Made by a program: the position numbers and the translations under genes
Shown here: positions 44,294 through 57,105 of the stretch, in pieces
Numbering within the stretch: position 1 is the stretch's first letter
How the letters are laid out: the number at the start of each line of letters is the position of its first letter
Notes under the pieces: model-generated
Database searches by the model: none
The model's input: only the letters and a program-made list of their open reading frames with translations
Told to the model about the DNA's origin: nothing
NCBI GenBank assembly: GCA_011319805.1
Contig: SJRY01000050.1
Coordinates: 310,001 to 374,000, forward strand
From: Macrocybe gigantea
Taxonomy: Eukaryota > Basidiomycota > Agaricomycetes > Agaricales > Callistosporiaceae
DNA: 64,000 bases
Direction: 5' to 3'

Positions 44294-45513
44294 TTACAGA
44301 GCGCTTGCACCTGCAAAGCGGTCAGCCCCAGTTTACGTGCCATGAGGTCAGAAAGATACGCACCAGTGATGATGTCGACCAACTCGTTTGTGATGGCGGC
44401 TTGACGACCACGGTTGTATTGCATCGTCAGGCTGGCGATCATGTCGCTGGCGTTTTTGGACGCGTTGTCCATAGCATTGCGACTAACAACGACAGGACAA
44501 ATTAACGCCGTAAAAATCATGTCAGAAGATTAGAAAACCTACCGTGCACTCTGTTCGCAAGCATGACCTTCCACAAGAGCTGCATAGATGGCGTTCGCAA
44601 GAGAAAATTCAGCGAGATCTTTTGTAACGTCGTCCTCATTTTCATAGACCTTGAAACCATCTATGAAGAAGCGAAATTATCTGACTTCCATCCCTTGAGC
44701 TGAAAAATGTGACACATACTGCTCTCCTTCAATGCTTGCTCTCCCTTGACTTCCATGGAAGTAGCCTCATACGAGAGGGCAGAGACAAACTTGTTGTAGA
44801 CGAGGACAATCGAATCGTACTTGACGCCGCTCTGGACGATAAGGTCGGCAACGCCAGCGGCATCAGCAAATGAAGGAATGTCGCGGCCAATCTGATTGAA
44901 GGTCATCGCGTAGTTGTTGCTGTAGTTGCGGAGCAGCTGGGATTTGGACTTGTCACCGATGACCATAACTGGGGAGTTGGGGTCGACCTCGGCAGAGCCA
45001 TTGTTTTCGGAGGATGGAGGGGCGAGAGGCGAATCGGGAGCATTGGTCAGCGCGCGGCGCGTGGCCTTGGTGACGGAAGAGTGGATACCACCGCAGAGAC
45101 CCTTGTCGGAAGAGACAACAATGAAGAGCTTGCGTGGCGTGGGCTTGTCGGCAGGAGAATGAGCGAACACCTCTGCTCAGAGGTCAGCATGTGCAACGCA
45201 GACGCAACGTCGAGACACCCACCAGCGTTGGCCAGTCCGTATTGCTTTCCAGCTTGCATGGCCCTCTGGGCCTTTGAGAGCTTAGTCGAAGCAATCATTT
45301 TCATGGACTAGCGCGTCGCGAACGTGAGCACCGCGACACTATTCACAACAATGAAAACTAACGACCGACCTTGGTGATTTTCTCGATGTTGCGCACGGAT
45401 TTGAGACGCAACTCAATCTCCCGCAATGTTGCCATGTTTCGGGCACTGCTGGGTGCAGCGCCCAGCGTTCGGGGCTGGGCGACAGCACGGGCGAGCGTTT
45501 GACGAGCAAACAT
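44294..45513 (-). CDS. ATP3: Mitochondrial ATP synthase subunit gamma
   Basis: Central rotor shaft of the F1 part of mitochondrial ATP synthase. It starts [18 protein letters not shown], a typical basic import presequence, then [113 protein letters not shown] and [20 protein letters not shown], the strongly conserved C-terminal helix. The last intron (GTGCGT..TTTGCAG) gives the usual ending IITGASAL with stop 44294-44296. Length is normal for fungi; the insert near [12 protein letters not shown] is variable. The start is 143 bp from the divergent eIF2-beta start. Confidence 0.95.
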
Positions 45514-45656
45514 GGAGGATATTCAGTTACAGTCTGGACAGCGGAGCGCCTCCAAACTCGGGCACTCTCGGCTTTTCCGAAAATTATTCCCACGATACGT
45601 CGGAGAATGAAATTGTCCATACGACTCAGGATACTACAGCTTCGACGACAACCACC
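45514..45656. promoter_or_regulatory. Shared bidirectional promoter, ATP synthase gamma / eIF2-beta
   Basis: Only 143 bp separate the two divergent start codons, so both core promoters and 5' leaders must fit or overlap here. No TATA box is seen. Confidence 0.55.
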
Positions 45657-47017
45657 ATGGCATCAGAGGAACCGCTGTTTGACCCATCTCTCAAGAAAAG
45701 AAAGAAGAAGCACGTCGCATTCACAGAGGACCCACTTGGTGCAGACGCAGACCCAACAGCGCCCCCACCAGACACAATCGAAAGCACAACCGTTAACGGA
45801 GATGCTGTTGATCTTGGACCAACCACCGCTCACGAGCGGATGAAGTCAAACGAGGGGGAGACCACGGGAAAGAAGGAAGACGACGATTTCAAGGCCATGT
45901 TTGGCGATGTCAAGAAAAAGAAGAAAAAGAAGGAGATTCCCATGGATCTTGTGCGTTCGTCCTGCTTGGATGCGAATATCAATGATCAGTCATCGCTTAC
46001 GTTGCACCTTCCTCGTAGGGAGAGGACTCGGGCACATCCACACCCATAGCTGCACCTGATGGCCCTTCAGCCCCTGCCATCACTTCCGAGGACCTCGATT
46101 TCTCCGACATCAAAAAGAAGAAAAAGTCGAGCAAGAAGAAAGCTGCTTTTGATCTCGACGCGTTTGAAAAGGAGCTCAACGAGTCAAAGGCCAAGGCAAC
46201 GCCGGGTGGTGCTGAAGAGGAGGAGGAAGACGGCGAACCCGTTCCAACCGGAAAGGACCTTGATCACATCGATGAAGTGGATCTCGGAGAAAATCCGTTT
46301 AGTCAAGGAGAGGCCCCAGTTGGCGTCGATGCGGGCAACGAGGCTTGGTTAGGAAGTGATCGTGATTATACATACCAAGAGGTGATCATTGAATTTTCAT
46401 GCATCCGCTGGATCGCACGCTGACTTGCAATTCCAAAGCTACTTACCCGATTCTACTCGTCGTTGCATGCCGCGAATCCTTCACTGGTCTCTTCCTCCGC
46501 CCAAAAACGTTATACTATTGCACCACCATCAATTCACAGAGAAGGCAACAAAAAGTCCATTTTTGCGAACATTACCGATATTTGCAAGAGGATGCACCGT
46601 CAGGTTAGCCATCTATTTTCTGGTATCTTCATAGTAGAAATTCCCAACTTTCATCCCAATTCAGCCCGAACATGTCATCCAATTTTTGTTCTCCGAAATG
46701 GGTACTACTGGAAGCGTAGATGGTGCTGGCCGCCTCGTCATCCGAGGTCGCTTTCAGCAAAAACAAGTCGAGAACGTCTTGCGTCGATACATCGGTGGGT
46801 AGCTAGTGCTTCCTCCACCCTGTCTGATGCTTAACCATTATTCAAAGTGGAATACGTTACCTGCAAAACATGCAAGTCGCCCGACACGCTTCTCACGAAG
46901 GAAAACCGTATCTTCTTCATGGCCTGCGAATCCTGTGGCAGTAGACGCAGCGTCAATCCCATCAAGAGTGGTTTCCAGGCCCAGGTCGGAAAGAGGAGCA
47001 AAAACAAAACAGGTTGA
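45657..47017 (+). CDS. SUI3: Translation initiation factor eIF2 subunit beta
   Basis: Beta subunit of eIF2, which brings initiator Met-tRNA to the 40S ribosome. The N-terminal half has the three lysine blocks that bind eIF5 and eIF2B-epsilon ([25 protein letters not shown]). Then come the eIF2-gamma binding part ([22 protein letters not shown]), the helical domain ([40 protein letters not shown]) and a C-terminal C4 zinc ribbon ([14 protein letters not shown].. [11 protein letters not shown]). It ends SKNKTG at 47015-47017. Introns are placed at 45951-46018 (GTGCGT..CGTAG) and three more near 46380-46435, 46600-46665 and 46795-46848. Length is normal. Confidence 0.95.
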
Positions 47018-47368
47018 TCCACCGTTTGTGTTCTTGAACTTTTTTTGTTTCCTAGTCGCTTTGGACATCCCTGCATCGAGATTGGTTTTGAGCTAGCTAG
47101 ATGTCAGTCATGTGTAAGTAGCCAGATGACATATTCACATATACGATGCATTCATCTTTTCGTTGACGGAAAGACACCAGTCATCAAACGATGACTAAAC
47201 TGATTGATTGTACGAATGACAGAGTCTCTAAGATTGGTCGGAAATAAGGAGTGGGCGATGGTATGGATACACTAGAAAATGAAACTATAGTAAGAGGAAA
47301 GGAAGAGAGAGCGGAGGTGACAGAATGTATGTGAATGTGAATAGATAGGGTTAAAGATTATAATTTGC
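47018..47368. other. Intergenic between convergent genes
   Basis: Holds the two 3' flanks of eIF2-beta and the first GMC gene. AT-rich, nothing else recognised. Confidence 0.5.
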
Positions 47369-49588
47369 TTAGTGGTATTTCGCCTTGATGAGATCGGATG
47401 CTCTCTCGCCCACAACGTAAGCCGAAGTCTGCGTATGAGCGCTGAGAACGAAAGGCTTCGAGCGAAAAAGGCGTATGTCAGCATCGGCTCGGCTCTGGCG
47501 AAGAGGAGACGACAAAGACTCACAAGGACGGAATTATCGACAACTCTCAACCCAACCACTTTCTTCACAAGCAGATCCGGGTCCACCACGCCTTTCTTCG
47601 CGCCTTTCGGAGACATACTCGCCGTGCCGACGGGGTGGAAAATGGTGGCCGTCGCCTGCGCGTTGTACGCATCGATCTCCGCGTCAGTGCTGTTCACACT
47701 GATCAGCAGCGGCGTCGTCGTAAAGTTGGCCCAGGCCGGCGCAGTGAAGAACTTGAGCGCGCTGCGCACCGCCTGGCGCATCACGGCCTTGTCAAAGTCT
47801 GTCCCGAGTAAGTTCGGATCGATCAGCGGTGCGTCGAACGGGTCGTTGGAGCGCAGCTTGACGCTGCCTCGCGAGGTGGGTTGCAGGACGACGGTGCCAG
47901 CGCTCGCAAAGTGGCCTTCAGGAGGGATCGGCGGAAGCGGCTTTCCGTTCTACATACGACGGCGAGGACTCGATGTCAGTCATTTCCATGAATAATGCGA
48001 GACAATGACACATACCGCAATGAGGAGCTCATAGTGCGGTGTCTTAGCACCCGCGGCAGGATCTTGGACGCCCTTCAGGCTGTCCTTTGGCATACGCATG
48101 AAGGCGAGGTGGCCAACGATAGTGTCTACAAGTTGACCTGTTCCCTTTTGTTGCCACTGGTTAACAGCCTGTGTGCGCAGCTGGAGGTCGCGGTTTATAT
48201 CGTCGAAGGAGACAGCGGCATTCGTGTTGAAGGAAATGCCACCAAAAGCGTGATCTGATAAGTTCTCACCCACGTCAGGAAGGTTGACGATGGACTTGAC
48301 GCCGAGAGCTTTGAGTTCCTGAGCATTTCCGATGCCAGAGTTCATCAGTATTTGAGGAGAACCGACCGCACCGGCGGACAGGATGACTTCCTTTGACGCG
48401 CTCAGCTTTTGCAACCCAGGAGCTAACAGACAGCTGTCAACGATGCCATCAACAATTGTGTATCGCCACAAAATACAAACCTCCTGAACGGAGCCGAAAC
48501 TCGACACCCCGGAAGACTGGAAGTCCATTCTGAGTGGCAGTCTGGATGACGCGGGAGACTTGTGCACCAGTGATGATGTGGAGGTTGGGTCGGCTTCTGA
48601 ATTGCGACGCCAGGTATGAGGTTGCGGAGCTGCTGCGACGCGGTCCAGCAGTGGTAGTTTGGATCCAACCTGGACCAAATATAAGACGCTATGTCCTTGT
48701 AATGAGGCATCCACTCACCGAGACCAAGAGAGTTTCCAGAATTCATATCGAGGTTGAAGGCGAAATCACCGCCTAGCTGTCGGCTGGCAGTTATCACGCG
48801 ACCGTCGATTGCGCTGGGGAAGCCAGCAAGGCTGACGGAGTTTATGCCCGTCGTGCTGTGCACACTCGGGTCGAATTGGCCTCTCGTATCGTGGTTGTCA
48901 ACTGGAGGGCCAAACTTCTCGTTCTTCCTAAAGTATTGTTGCACATTCTTCCACGACCAACCGCTGTCCCCAGAGGCCTTGGCATAACGATCATAATCTT
49001 CGGATGAACCCCGAGTATAAATCAGATAATCTGCGTTGCAACCGACATAAGATCTCGACAGCTTGACAAGATGCTTGATTAATACTTACTGACAGAGCTG
49101 CTACCGCCAAGAACATGGCCTCTTGGATAAGGGATGGTCCTCCAGCCAAACCGGGCTGTGCAACAGTGGTATAATTCCAGTCATAGGGAGTGTTGGGAGT
49201 TAAGCGACTGCAAAAGAACGGAATTTGAATCTCGAGGAAAGCCTCGTCGCTGAAACCGTCGCCATCTGTTAAGCATCGTCGCGCATAAGAACAAATGTTC
49301 GCGCCTCACCTGTCTCCTGCTTCCAACAGCAGGACTTTGAATTTAGGATTTTCCGAAAGCCGATTTGCTACGACTGCTCCCGCAGTGCCACCTTAAAGAA
49401 ATGACGTATAAACACCCGGAAAGACCAATATCGCAGGATAACCTACCTCCTATGATGATGAAATCATACTGGCCGCGGTTCGCATCTTCGACAGTGGTAT
49501 TGGTAGTAGGGACGGCCGCTGCCTGAATCGCAGGCAATGCGACGAAAGACGCAGAGAGAAAGAAGGGAATGTACGAACGGACACGCAT
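47369..49588 (-). CDS. Secreted GMC oxidoreductase, aryl-alcohol-oxidase-like, copy 1
   Basis: FAD-dependent oxidase/dehydrogenase outside the cell. In wood- and litter-decaying fungi this family oxidises aromatic alcohols or sugars and gives H2O2 for peroxidases. The signal peptide is MRVRSYIPFFLSASFVALPA. FAD-binding start YDFIIIGG is followed after an intron by GTAGAVVANRLSENPKF. GMC signature 2 is GAVGSPQILMNSGIGNAQEL. The C-terminal active-site blocks are ATIFHPVGTASMSPKGAKKG (first His) and, after an intron, FVLSAHTQTSAYVVGERASD (second His); stop 47369-47371. The 49639 ATG was rejected because the signal peptide begins at 49588. Substrate cannot be fixed from sequence. Paralogue of 51506-53853. 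Confidence 0.88.
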
Positions 49589-51505
49589 TAGAAAGAAAAA
49601 AATTAAACCAGGCGAAGATAGGGATCCTTGAAGCCCCAAGAGACTTATATACAGCTAGAGGGACCTGAGCTCAGTTTGTATAGCCCCGCCGAGTCAGGCT
49701 TGTGTATCTGGATGTCCCGATATCGCAATACTATATTTTCAATGGCTGTTCGCTCTCGACGGAGCCAAGTCATTGCAAATAGAGATGAAACAGTGGTTGC
49801 ACTGGCCCGAGTCACAGGTACACGGAATGAAGTCTTGAACGTGTACGACTTCGACCTATTTTAGCGCCGTGGCATCGATCCATCTCCATGATTGTAACTG
49901 TGATGAATATCAGAATTGGACTCTACTGCGGGTACGCATTGTATGCGTCAATTCTGTTCTGCGAATTCAAATCTAAATTGTGAGAGGAAATGAAAGGTAC
50001 GCCATACAAATTAAGAAAACAAACATGGAGTTTCACGTACAGCAACAGATGAAGAACAGCTGCCAATAACTTTGACAGATTTGGATAGGCTGGCGGAGGA
50101 GTGCAAGGACCGCGTTCCAGGTTCCTACATATGCCGTTCCGAGCCACACCGACGGCTTTCAGACTTTCAGACAACTGAAATGCCCATAAGAGGTTGCAGG
50201 AGCGCGCAGGGAGTCGAGGAATATGGCAGTCGTCAAGAAGCGCATCGCCGTCTTTGACAGCGATATGGTCGGGGCGCCACCCGTCCGGAGCCGTTTCTTG
50301 TAGGTCACCACGAGGCTCATGCGGCTTCGGGCGCCCTATAGCAGCGCGGAGGTAGACCATTTTTAGAGCTCAACGGTTGGTAGGACAGTGCTGTCGATAA
50401 GACTTGGAAACACTGACAAGTTGTTGAAAAACCAGTAGTTCTCCTGAGCGGATCGCGCAATCAAACACAGCAGCCATGTTTGCACTTGTGATCATCATTC
50501 TTGTGCTGAAATCTAAATTTGCTTACACCGTCGAGTTGTCTGAGACTCCCGCGGCGATGAAACTTAAAGCGATCAACTGTCTGGGTTGGAAGGCTTCGCC
50601 GCAGCCCGTACGAGTGCCTGATCATTCCACGACATTGCAGCAGATGATGAGGCAATAGATCCATATTACCACCTCGTCTTCTTGGGATATCTAGAACCTG
50701 ACGCATGCGAAAAACTTGAAGAAGGGCGGCACTCTAATAGACCAGAAGGAGGCCATCACACCGCCTTGAATTCCTGATCCAAACAGGCACGAGTGCTTAC
50801 ATAAACAAGGCCTACCACGGCAGGATTGACTCGCGTCGAGTTTGTCGACTTGAAGACTGGGTATTTTCTGCTTATGCCTGCCGGTTCCATGGGCATCCTG
50901 AGGCTTTGATAGAAACATGTTTGGATCGAGCTATTTCTTATCGCTTAGGTCTCAAAGAGGAACCAGCCTGAAAGTCATCCTGCGACATGCTCAAACTGGC
51001 GCTTTTCATAAATCGGGACCGGCTGATGATAACTTTTTTTTATCAGTATTACGAGTACAAGTGGTCTCTGAGTCAACCTGCTGAAAGTAGACTGATGTAG
51101 TTGAACTTCCCCATCCCTTATTGTATGGCAGCACATATCCGTCTACCCGTCGCAGAGCCGACCACACATTTCTATTTTGACAAGATACGTATGACAATGA
51201 ACAAAAAAATCCCTCGTGAATATCAGAACCGTGTCAGAAATTTTGATCTTCGCCTGTCCACCTCGATAAGGATGAGTGTTCCTGAGCCGTTCGGACACCA
51301 GCTACCCTCGGTAGGCACGAAGTACTCGGCAGGTTCCTGCCCGAGGCGACAGGGCGCCTGTCAGGCATATACTTCATTGTTCTACGGCATCGGATCGGGT
51401 CAACAATTCCTTCGAGATATCGACTTCATCAGATCACGCATGGGCCATCCTTCCTGAAGCTGGATATCTACATTGAATTTTATGAATACATTACAACCCA
51501 ACTCC
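49589..51505. other. Intergenic between the two GMC genes, no gene recognised
   Basis: 1.9 kb with short ORFs only (for example minus 49923-50360 and plus 51101-51457), none with family likeness. The part near 49589 is the promoter of copy 1 and the part near 51505 the 3' flank of copy 2. Decayed remnants cannot be excluded. Confidence 0.4.
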
Positions 51506-53853
51506 CTACCAATCTTGCTTCACAAGATCTGCTCCACGTTCACCAAAGACATAGGATGCGACCATCGTGTGAGCTGCTGGGAGGTATGGCTGAGAGGCAT
51601 CATTAGTTCCAAAGAAGCTGACAACTATATGCATTAGTGTCACTCACGAAGACTGATGCGTCGATGATGCGTAGTCCCGATACACCCTTCACTTTGAGGT
51701 CTGGGTCAACCACTCCATACGATGCGTCCTTCGCGGACATCATGGCTGTGCCGACCGGATGATGAAGGTTCACAGTGTTGTTACGTATGTATTGATCAAT
51801 CTGATCGTCAGTCGTCAGTGCCGCAGAAGTCAAAGGTCCAAGGTAGTCCTTGAAGACAGGCGCCGTCCCGAAACGGCGAGCACTGCGAATGGCTTCTCGC
51901 ATCAGGTACATATCCAGTGTCGCGCTCATGTATTGCGGATCAATGATGGGATGGTCGAATGGGTCAGTCGAGTTGAGTGTAATGGTACCTCCTGTGAAAC
52001 CCCATTAGACAAAGACAAGCTGACTTCAAATCGACCCTCAACACCAAAGAGATGACTCACGTGAAGTAGGTGTAAGAAGGACAGTAGCGACTAGGAAGTA
52101 ATTTCCGGTCTGGGGGATCACTTTTCCGCTGCGTCCATTCTACGACCAGGCTCAATGCACGACATAGCACTGAAACACCGTACGCAACACTTACCTGGAT
52201 GACAAACTCGTAATGAGCCGTATCTGGACCCGCAGCTGGATCACCACCGTGTTGGTTGAATACTTCAGTGGAGTTCTGAACGCGAAGGAATCCAAGTTGC
52301 GAGAAACCAATGTCAACAAGGGGGCCCGTGTGGTTATCTCTCCACCGATCTAATGCGGCTTGTGCTACAACGGGATCCCGAGCAAGAGTGTCAATTGTAT
52401 CCGTCGTGTTCACGACCCAAACATTAGGTGTTAGTGGGTGGTCCGACAAATTGCGTCCGACAGATGGAATGTTGATGATGGGCTTGATCCCAGCACGTGT
52501 CAAGTCCTTAGCGTCACCAATCCCAGACAACATGAGGATATGCGGGGTACCAATGCTGCCAGCGGACATGATCACTTCCTTTCGGGCCGAGACGACTGTC
52601 CTCTGACCTAAAATCGATGAGATAAATGTCCTATTCACAGTGGAGAAGAGCTCATACTCTGTGTTCTGCTATCAGCAAATTCGACACTGCGGAATTCAGG
52701 CTTTCCTTGCCGCCGACTGGTCTGAATGAGACGCGTAACATGGGCGTGAAGCAAAATGTGTAAATTTGGTCGTCGGACATATTTGTCGGCCAGGTATGAT
52801 GTGGCCGCGCTGTCCCTCTGTCCGTTTCTGGTCGTAATGGGAATCCAGCCTGACGAAACCTCTTTCATCAGCATGTGATATAACTTGTCTGTTTAGATAC
52901 TTACTGATACCGAGTTGATGGCCCGAGTTACTGTCCAAGTTGAACGGAAATTCGTCCGAAAGCTCTGAAGTCGCCTGCATGACCATCGGGTCTATGGGGC
53001 GTGCATATCCCGGAAGTTGCACTGAGGTTACACCATTGTATCCGTGAGCAGTCGGGTCGTACTCGTCGGTAATATTATGATTGTCTACGGGAGGGATGAA
53101 GTGTTCTTGCTGTGCAACATTTTTGTTTCAATTATGGCAAAACTCTGCCTAGACGCCGAGAGATGAAGCATCGGCTTACCCTCCGAAGATATTTTTGAAT
53201 GTTCTTCCATGACCAGCCTTGATCGCCTGTAATCCGGGCATATCGATCATAGTCTTCCGAACTTCCTCGAATGTAGGCCATGTAATCTGATCGGGCACAT
53301 GATTCATCAAGGGTCTGCGAAGTTGCCGAAGAATCGAGCTAACTCACTAACGGACGAACTTCCACCTAGGGCATACCCCCTTGGGATAGGCACTTGCCGA
53401 CCATTCAAGGATGCTTGTGGGATAGTCGTGTAGTTCCAGTCCCACGGGGCGGTCGGCGTGATACGAGCACAATAGAAGGGTATCTCGAGGTCTTCAATCC
53501 CATACGGACTGTCCGGACCAAGGTCAGACACACACGATACAAACTGGCATTTCAAAAGGCTTATAACGAAAACAACACTTACGAAATGCCAGCTTCAAGC
53601 ACAAGGACATTGAATCGCGGGTTTTCCGTTAGGCGATTAGCAACAACGCTGCCTGCCGTGCCACCTGATAGGATATCATCCACCAGTGAGTTCACGATCA
53701 CATGATCTCAATTCACTACTCACCTCCAACGATAACAAAGTCATAATTTCTGCTGGGAAGCTGAGCGGCGTTTTCGTAAATCGCGCCGCTACAGACATGG
53801 ATGGAGAGAGCAATCAGACTGAAGAGCTTCGAGATTTGTGAAGAAGGCTTCAT
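51506..53853 (-). CDS. Secreted GMC oxidoreductase, aryl-alcohol-oxidase-like, copy 2
   Basis: Same family and layout as 47369-49588. It starts [20 protein letters not shown] (signal peptide), then NYDFVIVGG and after an intron [45 protein letters not shown] (signature 1), [13 protein letters not shown], and [20 protein letters not shown] (signature 2). Active-site blocks are [19 protein letters not shown] and, in the last exon, [20 protein letters not shown]; stop 51506-51508. Both catalytic His sites are present, so it is probably active. About ten short introns, several at the same places as in copy 1. Two such genes side by side suggest local duplication. Confidence 0.88.
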
Positions 53854-54501
53854 TTTCGAGTGGGAACTGCAATGAAACCGTTTTGAATGTGTCCAGAGAG
53901 AGTGGTTTTATACCGTTCGCACCGCGCGTTGCACATGGACCACTTGCGCAGGGTTGAGCATCGTGGGCCTGCCCGAGGGTAGGAACAATCATGTCGTGGA
54001 GAGAGGGTATACTTAGCATACGCTCGGTATCATTCGAATGAGTTAGTGACGACGATCCGACCGTGTTTGGTTCACCCGTCCTCTGGCAAGGGAGAAACGG
54101 TGAGCTAGATTTGGGACAGATGCATTCGAAATTCGCTTATACTCTGTTCAAGGAGCAAACGAATTAGCGGCAATCCACAAGCGAGAGACTAATTGAACGC
54201 ACTAAGAAAAACGCTCTCTTCGGCCGCGAACCACGGCAGTTCTGGAAGACCGGATGGAAGGCATTACCATACCTTTTTCTCAATCATCGCGTTGGAATTA
54301 GTAGATGAATACAAATCCATCATAACCGGATACCGGTCACCAGCATAAGACCAAGAGTTGATATCTGCAATCGCACAAGCCAAGAATCTGGGCAATCTGA
54401 AATTGACGTCTAGCATTGAACACGGAGATAAGTATACAACGCGCAAGGCGTATCGACATCGTGGAACATTAGCGGCGGAAAAAGACTGAAGAGCAATACT
54501 A
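53854..54501. other. Intergenic: GMC copy 2 promoter and hexokinase 3' flank
   Basis: No coding region recognised. Confidence 0.45.
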
Positions 54502-56732
54502 TTACACGTCCACATAAAGACCGCTATCCTTTCTGGCTTTGGTCATTGCTGTCCGACATACCATTAATTCTTCAGGCAGAGAAAGCTAAAATCAGAGTAC
54601 ACACCTGCGATGATCGCGCTCCCCACTCCGCTCCCATCCTCCGCGTGATAGGTCGTGATGTTGCTTCGAGCCAAGATGAGCTATTCCAAGGAAAACACGC
54701 ATCTGTGGAGTGCTCACCGGCCCTTCTCTCCAAATATATCCACCAAACCTTCATGTATTCTATCAGCAAACCCGGGGTATTTCTAAGTTTGCGCAAATCA
54801 TCAAGATTTGCCGTAACCCCGAGTGAACACAGACCAGAACGCACATTATACAAAGAACCGTCTGCTCCAACCATGCAACCCTCGTCTAGATAGCCCATTT
54901 TGCTGACGATAGCAGCAATGCCGCAGGCACTTAGACGGGCTGCCCGTTTTCCGATCAGCTTCGCAAGGGCACGGAAGAATTGACGCTCGGCCAGGGTAGT
55001 CTCAACGGCAAAGAAATGCGAAAAGATACCGATAATCATAAGGAGTTCGTCTGTGGGGTCGCTAACGTTATTTTTGTCAGAGAGGCGGGAAATAAATGGA
55101 GTAATTGTATGCGAACCTTTCCATCAGAGAGAGGAAAGCAGTGTCAAAAACATAAGGTTTGTCCAGTTTATAAGTGTTTTGACCCAGGAAAAGGACACCT
55201 TCGTCTATGAGTTCGCATATGACAAGGCGAAGGATTTCGCCTAGGTATCGCCCAGAAATGAGTTTCTAGAGGCGAACAAGGCTATCCTTCAGCACGCAAA
55301 GAATGCAAGGCTAAATATAACGTGCCTCAAATGCTTGTTCATTGGGCTTATTTGATGTCTCATCGACGATAATATCGTACTTTGTCCTGGGAAGATGTTC
55401 ATGCACGAATGAATCAAAGGCACCCTATGAACCCGGCGTCATGAATGTGAAAACTACGGGCCAAGATGAAGCATACCCATTCGCAATTAATAGCCATATC
55501 GGCGGAGTTGTCAATACCAAGATTCTTGATCTTTGGTATATCGGCCACGTGTTCCATGTAGGCCGCATTGCATCCTGTACCGAAAATACACGCGATCTTG
55601 GTCCTTGGGTTCACGTAGTGCGAAGCATTAGGGTCCCAGTTGTGTCGTTAATGAGAGCCGTTAAGAGTACAGGCACATCCTAATACAACGACATTAGAAT
55701 TATTGTCGAAAATGACTCCGAGACGAACATATTTAGCAAGCGACTCCCGGAACATGGTAGCGACGTCCCGGCCTTCCGTGTTTTTCGCGCCGAACCCTTT
55801 CGTCCAGCGAATGAGTTCTCCATGGTCTATCTTGTTTTGGCTGACAAGAAACCATTACCACTGACTTCTGGCATCTCGATTTCGACTTACAGGCACGGGT
55901 AAGAAAACTATTGATGGGGGTGTGGAATTGAAGGCACTCTTCCAATTGTCTGCTATAGGTAATATGACGCACCGTGAAGCCCAAGGGCAGCTGCTCTCCG
56001 GATTTAAGCTGCTCGGATGACTCCGAATTCGTGTCGATGAACGTCCTGAGAGATTCAGCACAGAAATCAAATAGCTTTTGGCCTTCATCATGTTTTTGTT
56101 CCTCTGTAAGACGGTACTTTGTTTGTGTGATCTCGAATTTGCCTTCGCCTTGAATGGTCACCAGGCAGACGCGGAGATTGGTACCACCTGAGCATGCACG
56201 TGTTTTAAAAAAATGCGCTGGATAAACAGGCGATACGAATGCAAACCCAGATCAACAGCCAGATAGTCTCCTTTCTCTTTGCCGGTCGGAAAGCCGAATA
56301 CGAAAGTAGGAATCATGGGCTGATAAGAGTGTCAGCGTCCCCCTCGATGACATATGCGTCGATGACAAAATGAACGAAATCGAAAATGTAACACAATTGA
56401 AGAATAAGGGCTATCGAAAGACATCCGTCGTAGTGTTCGGAAATGGTGCACAGTGGTATTGTGGAAGGGAAGATCGGGTCGAACCATGGATGAATGCCTC
56501 CGAGACGAGGCAATGCGAAACGGAGCCGAGTATTGTACGCACCACAACCTGATCGGGCTTCTCGAGGCCAAGCTCGAGCGTCTCTTTGAAGGCTTCGACG
56601 ATCATCCGCATGCGCTGAGGCGTCAGAGTAAAGCTGCTCGGGAACTAATCAGTGATCGGGGACGCCGCGATCTCAAAACTTCTGAGAACTTAGAACTAAC
56701 AGACTTTCGTATTTCCGCAAGTGATCGGCCAT
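54502..56732 (-). CDS. Hexokinase (with one apparent frameshift)
   Basis: Cytosolic ATP:hexose 6-phosphotransferase, first step of glycolysis. It starts MADHLRKYESLL, then FTLTPQRMRMIVEAFKETLE, PMIPTFVFGFPTGKEKG, YLAVDLGGTNLRVCLV (phosphate loop), LPLGFT and WTKGFGAKNTEGRDV (sugar site), DVPVLLTALINDTTGTL, IACIFGTGCNAAYME, DMAINCEWGAFD, SKMGYLDEGCMVGADGSLYN, KYPGFADRIHEGLVDIFGEK, and YHAEDGSGVGSAIIA, AMTKARKDSGLYVDV at the end. An upstream exon ending at 56797 (MKKTFLMQPR) could extend the N-terminus. Oddity: between INDTTGTL and SHYVNPRTK (about 55625) the frame shifts by one missing base without a usable intron. It is either a sequence error or an inactivating change. Confidence 0.85.
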
Positions 56733-57105
56733 AGTCCTATCGGTGGAAGCGCGATTAATCAGGTATGAACAGAAGACGAGAATACGTTGCGTTATGCGCA
56801 TACTTCTTGGTTGCATGAGGAAGGTCTTCTTCATCTTGGGTCCTTGTATGGATGGCGAGAGTCTGCCCGGTAGGTAGGACGACACTGCCGCTTCCCCGAC
56901 GCGAAACGACCATAATGAATACAGTGTGATATACGGAGATTTATAGACAAAAGAATGAGAATGAAGGAATCTGTCAGAGATGATGGTCAAGAGAAGCGAG
57001 CAAGGCTTTGTGTGTACGGAGGCTGTTATCATCAGTTTGTAGCGGCCACACCGTGGGAGACTTGCATTTCCGTTCACTTCTGTTGCTCGTCCACCTCTGC
57101 CGGCC
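56733..57105. promoter_or_regulatory. Divergent promoter region, hexokinase / uL14m
   Basis: 373 bp between two divergent starts. It may contain a first hexokinase exon and intron (GTATGC at 56796 to ACCGATAG at 56737). No other gene. Confidence 0.4.
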
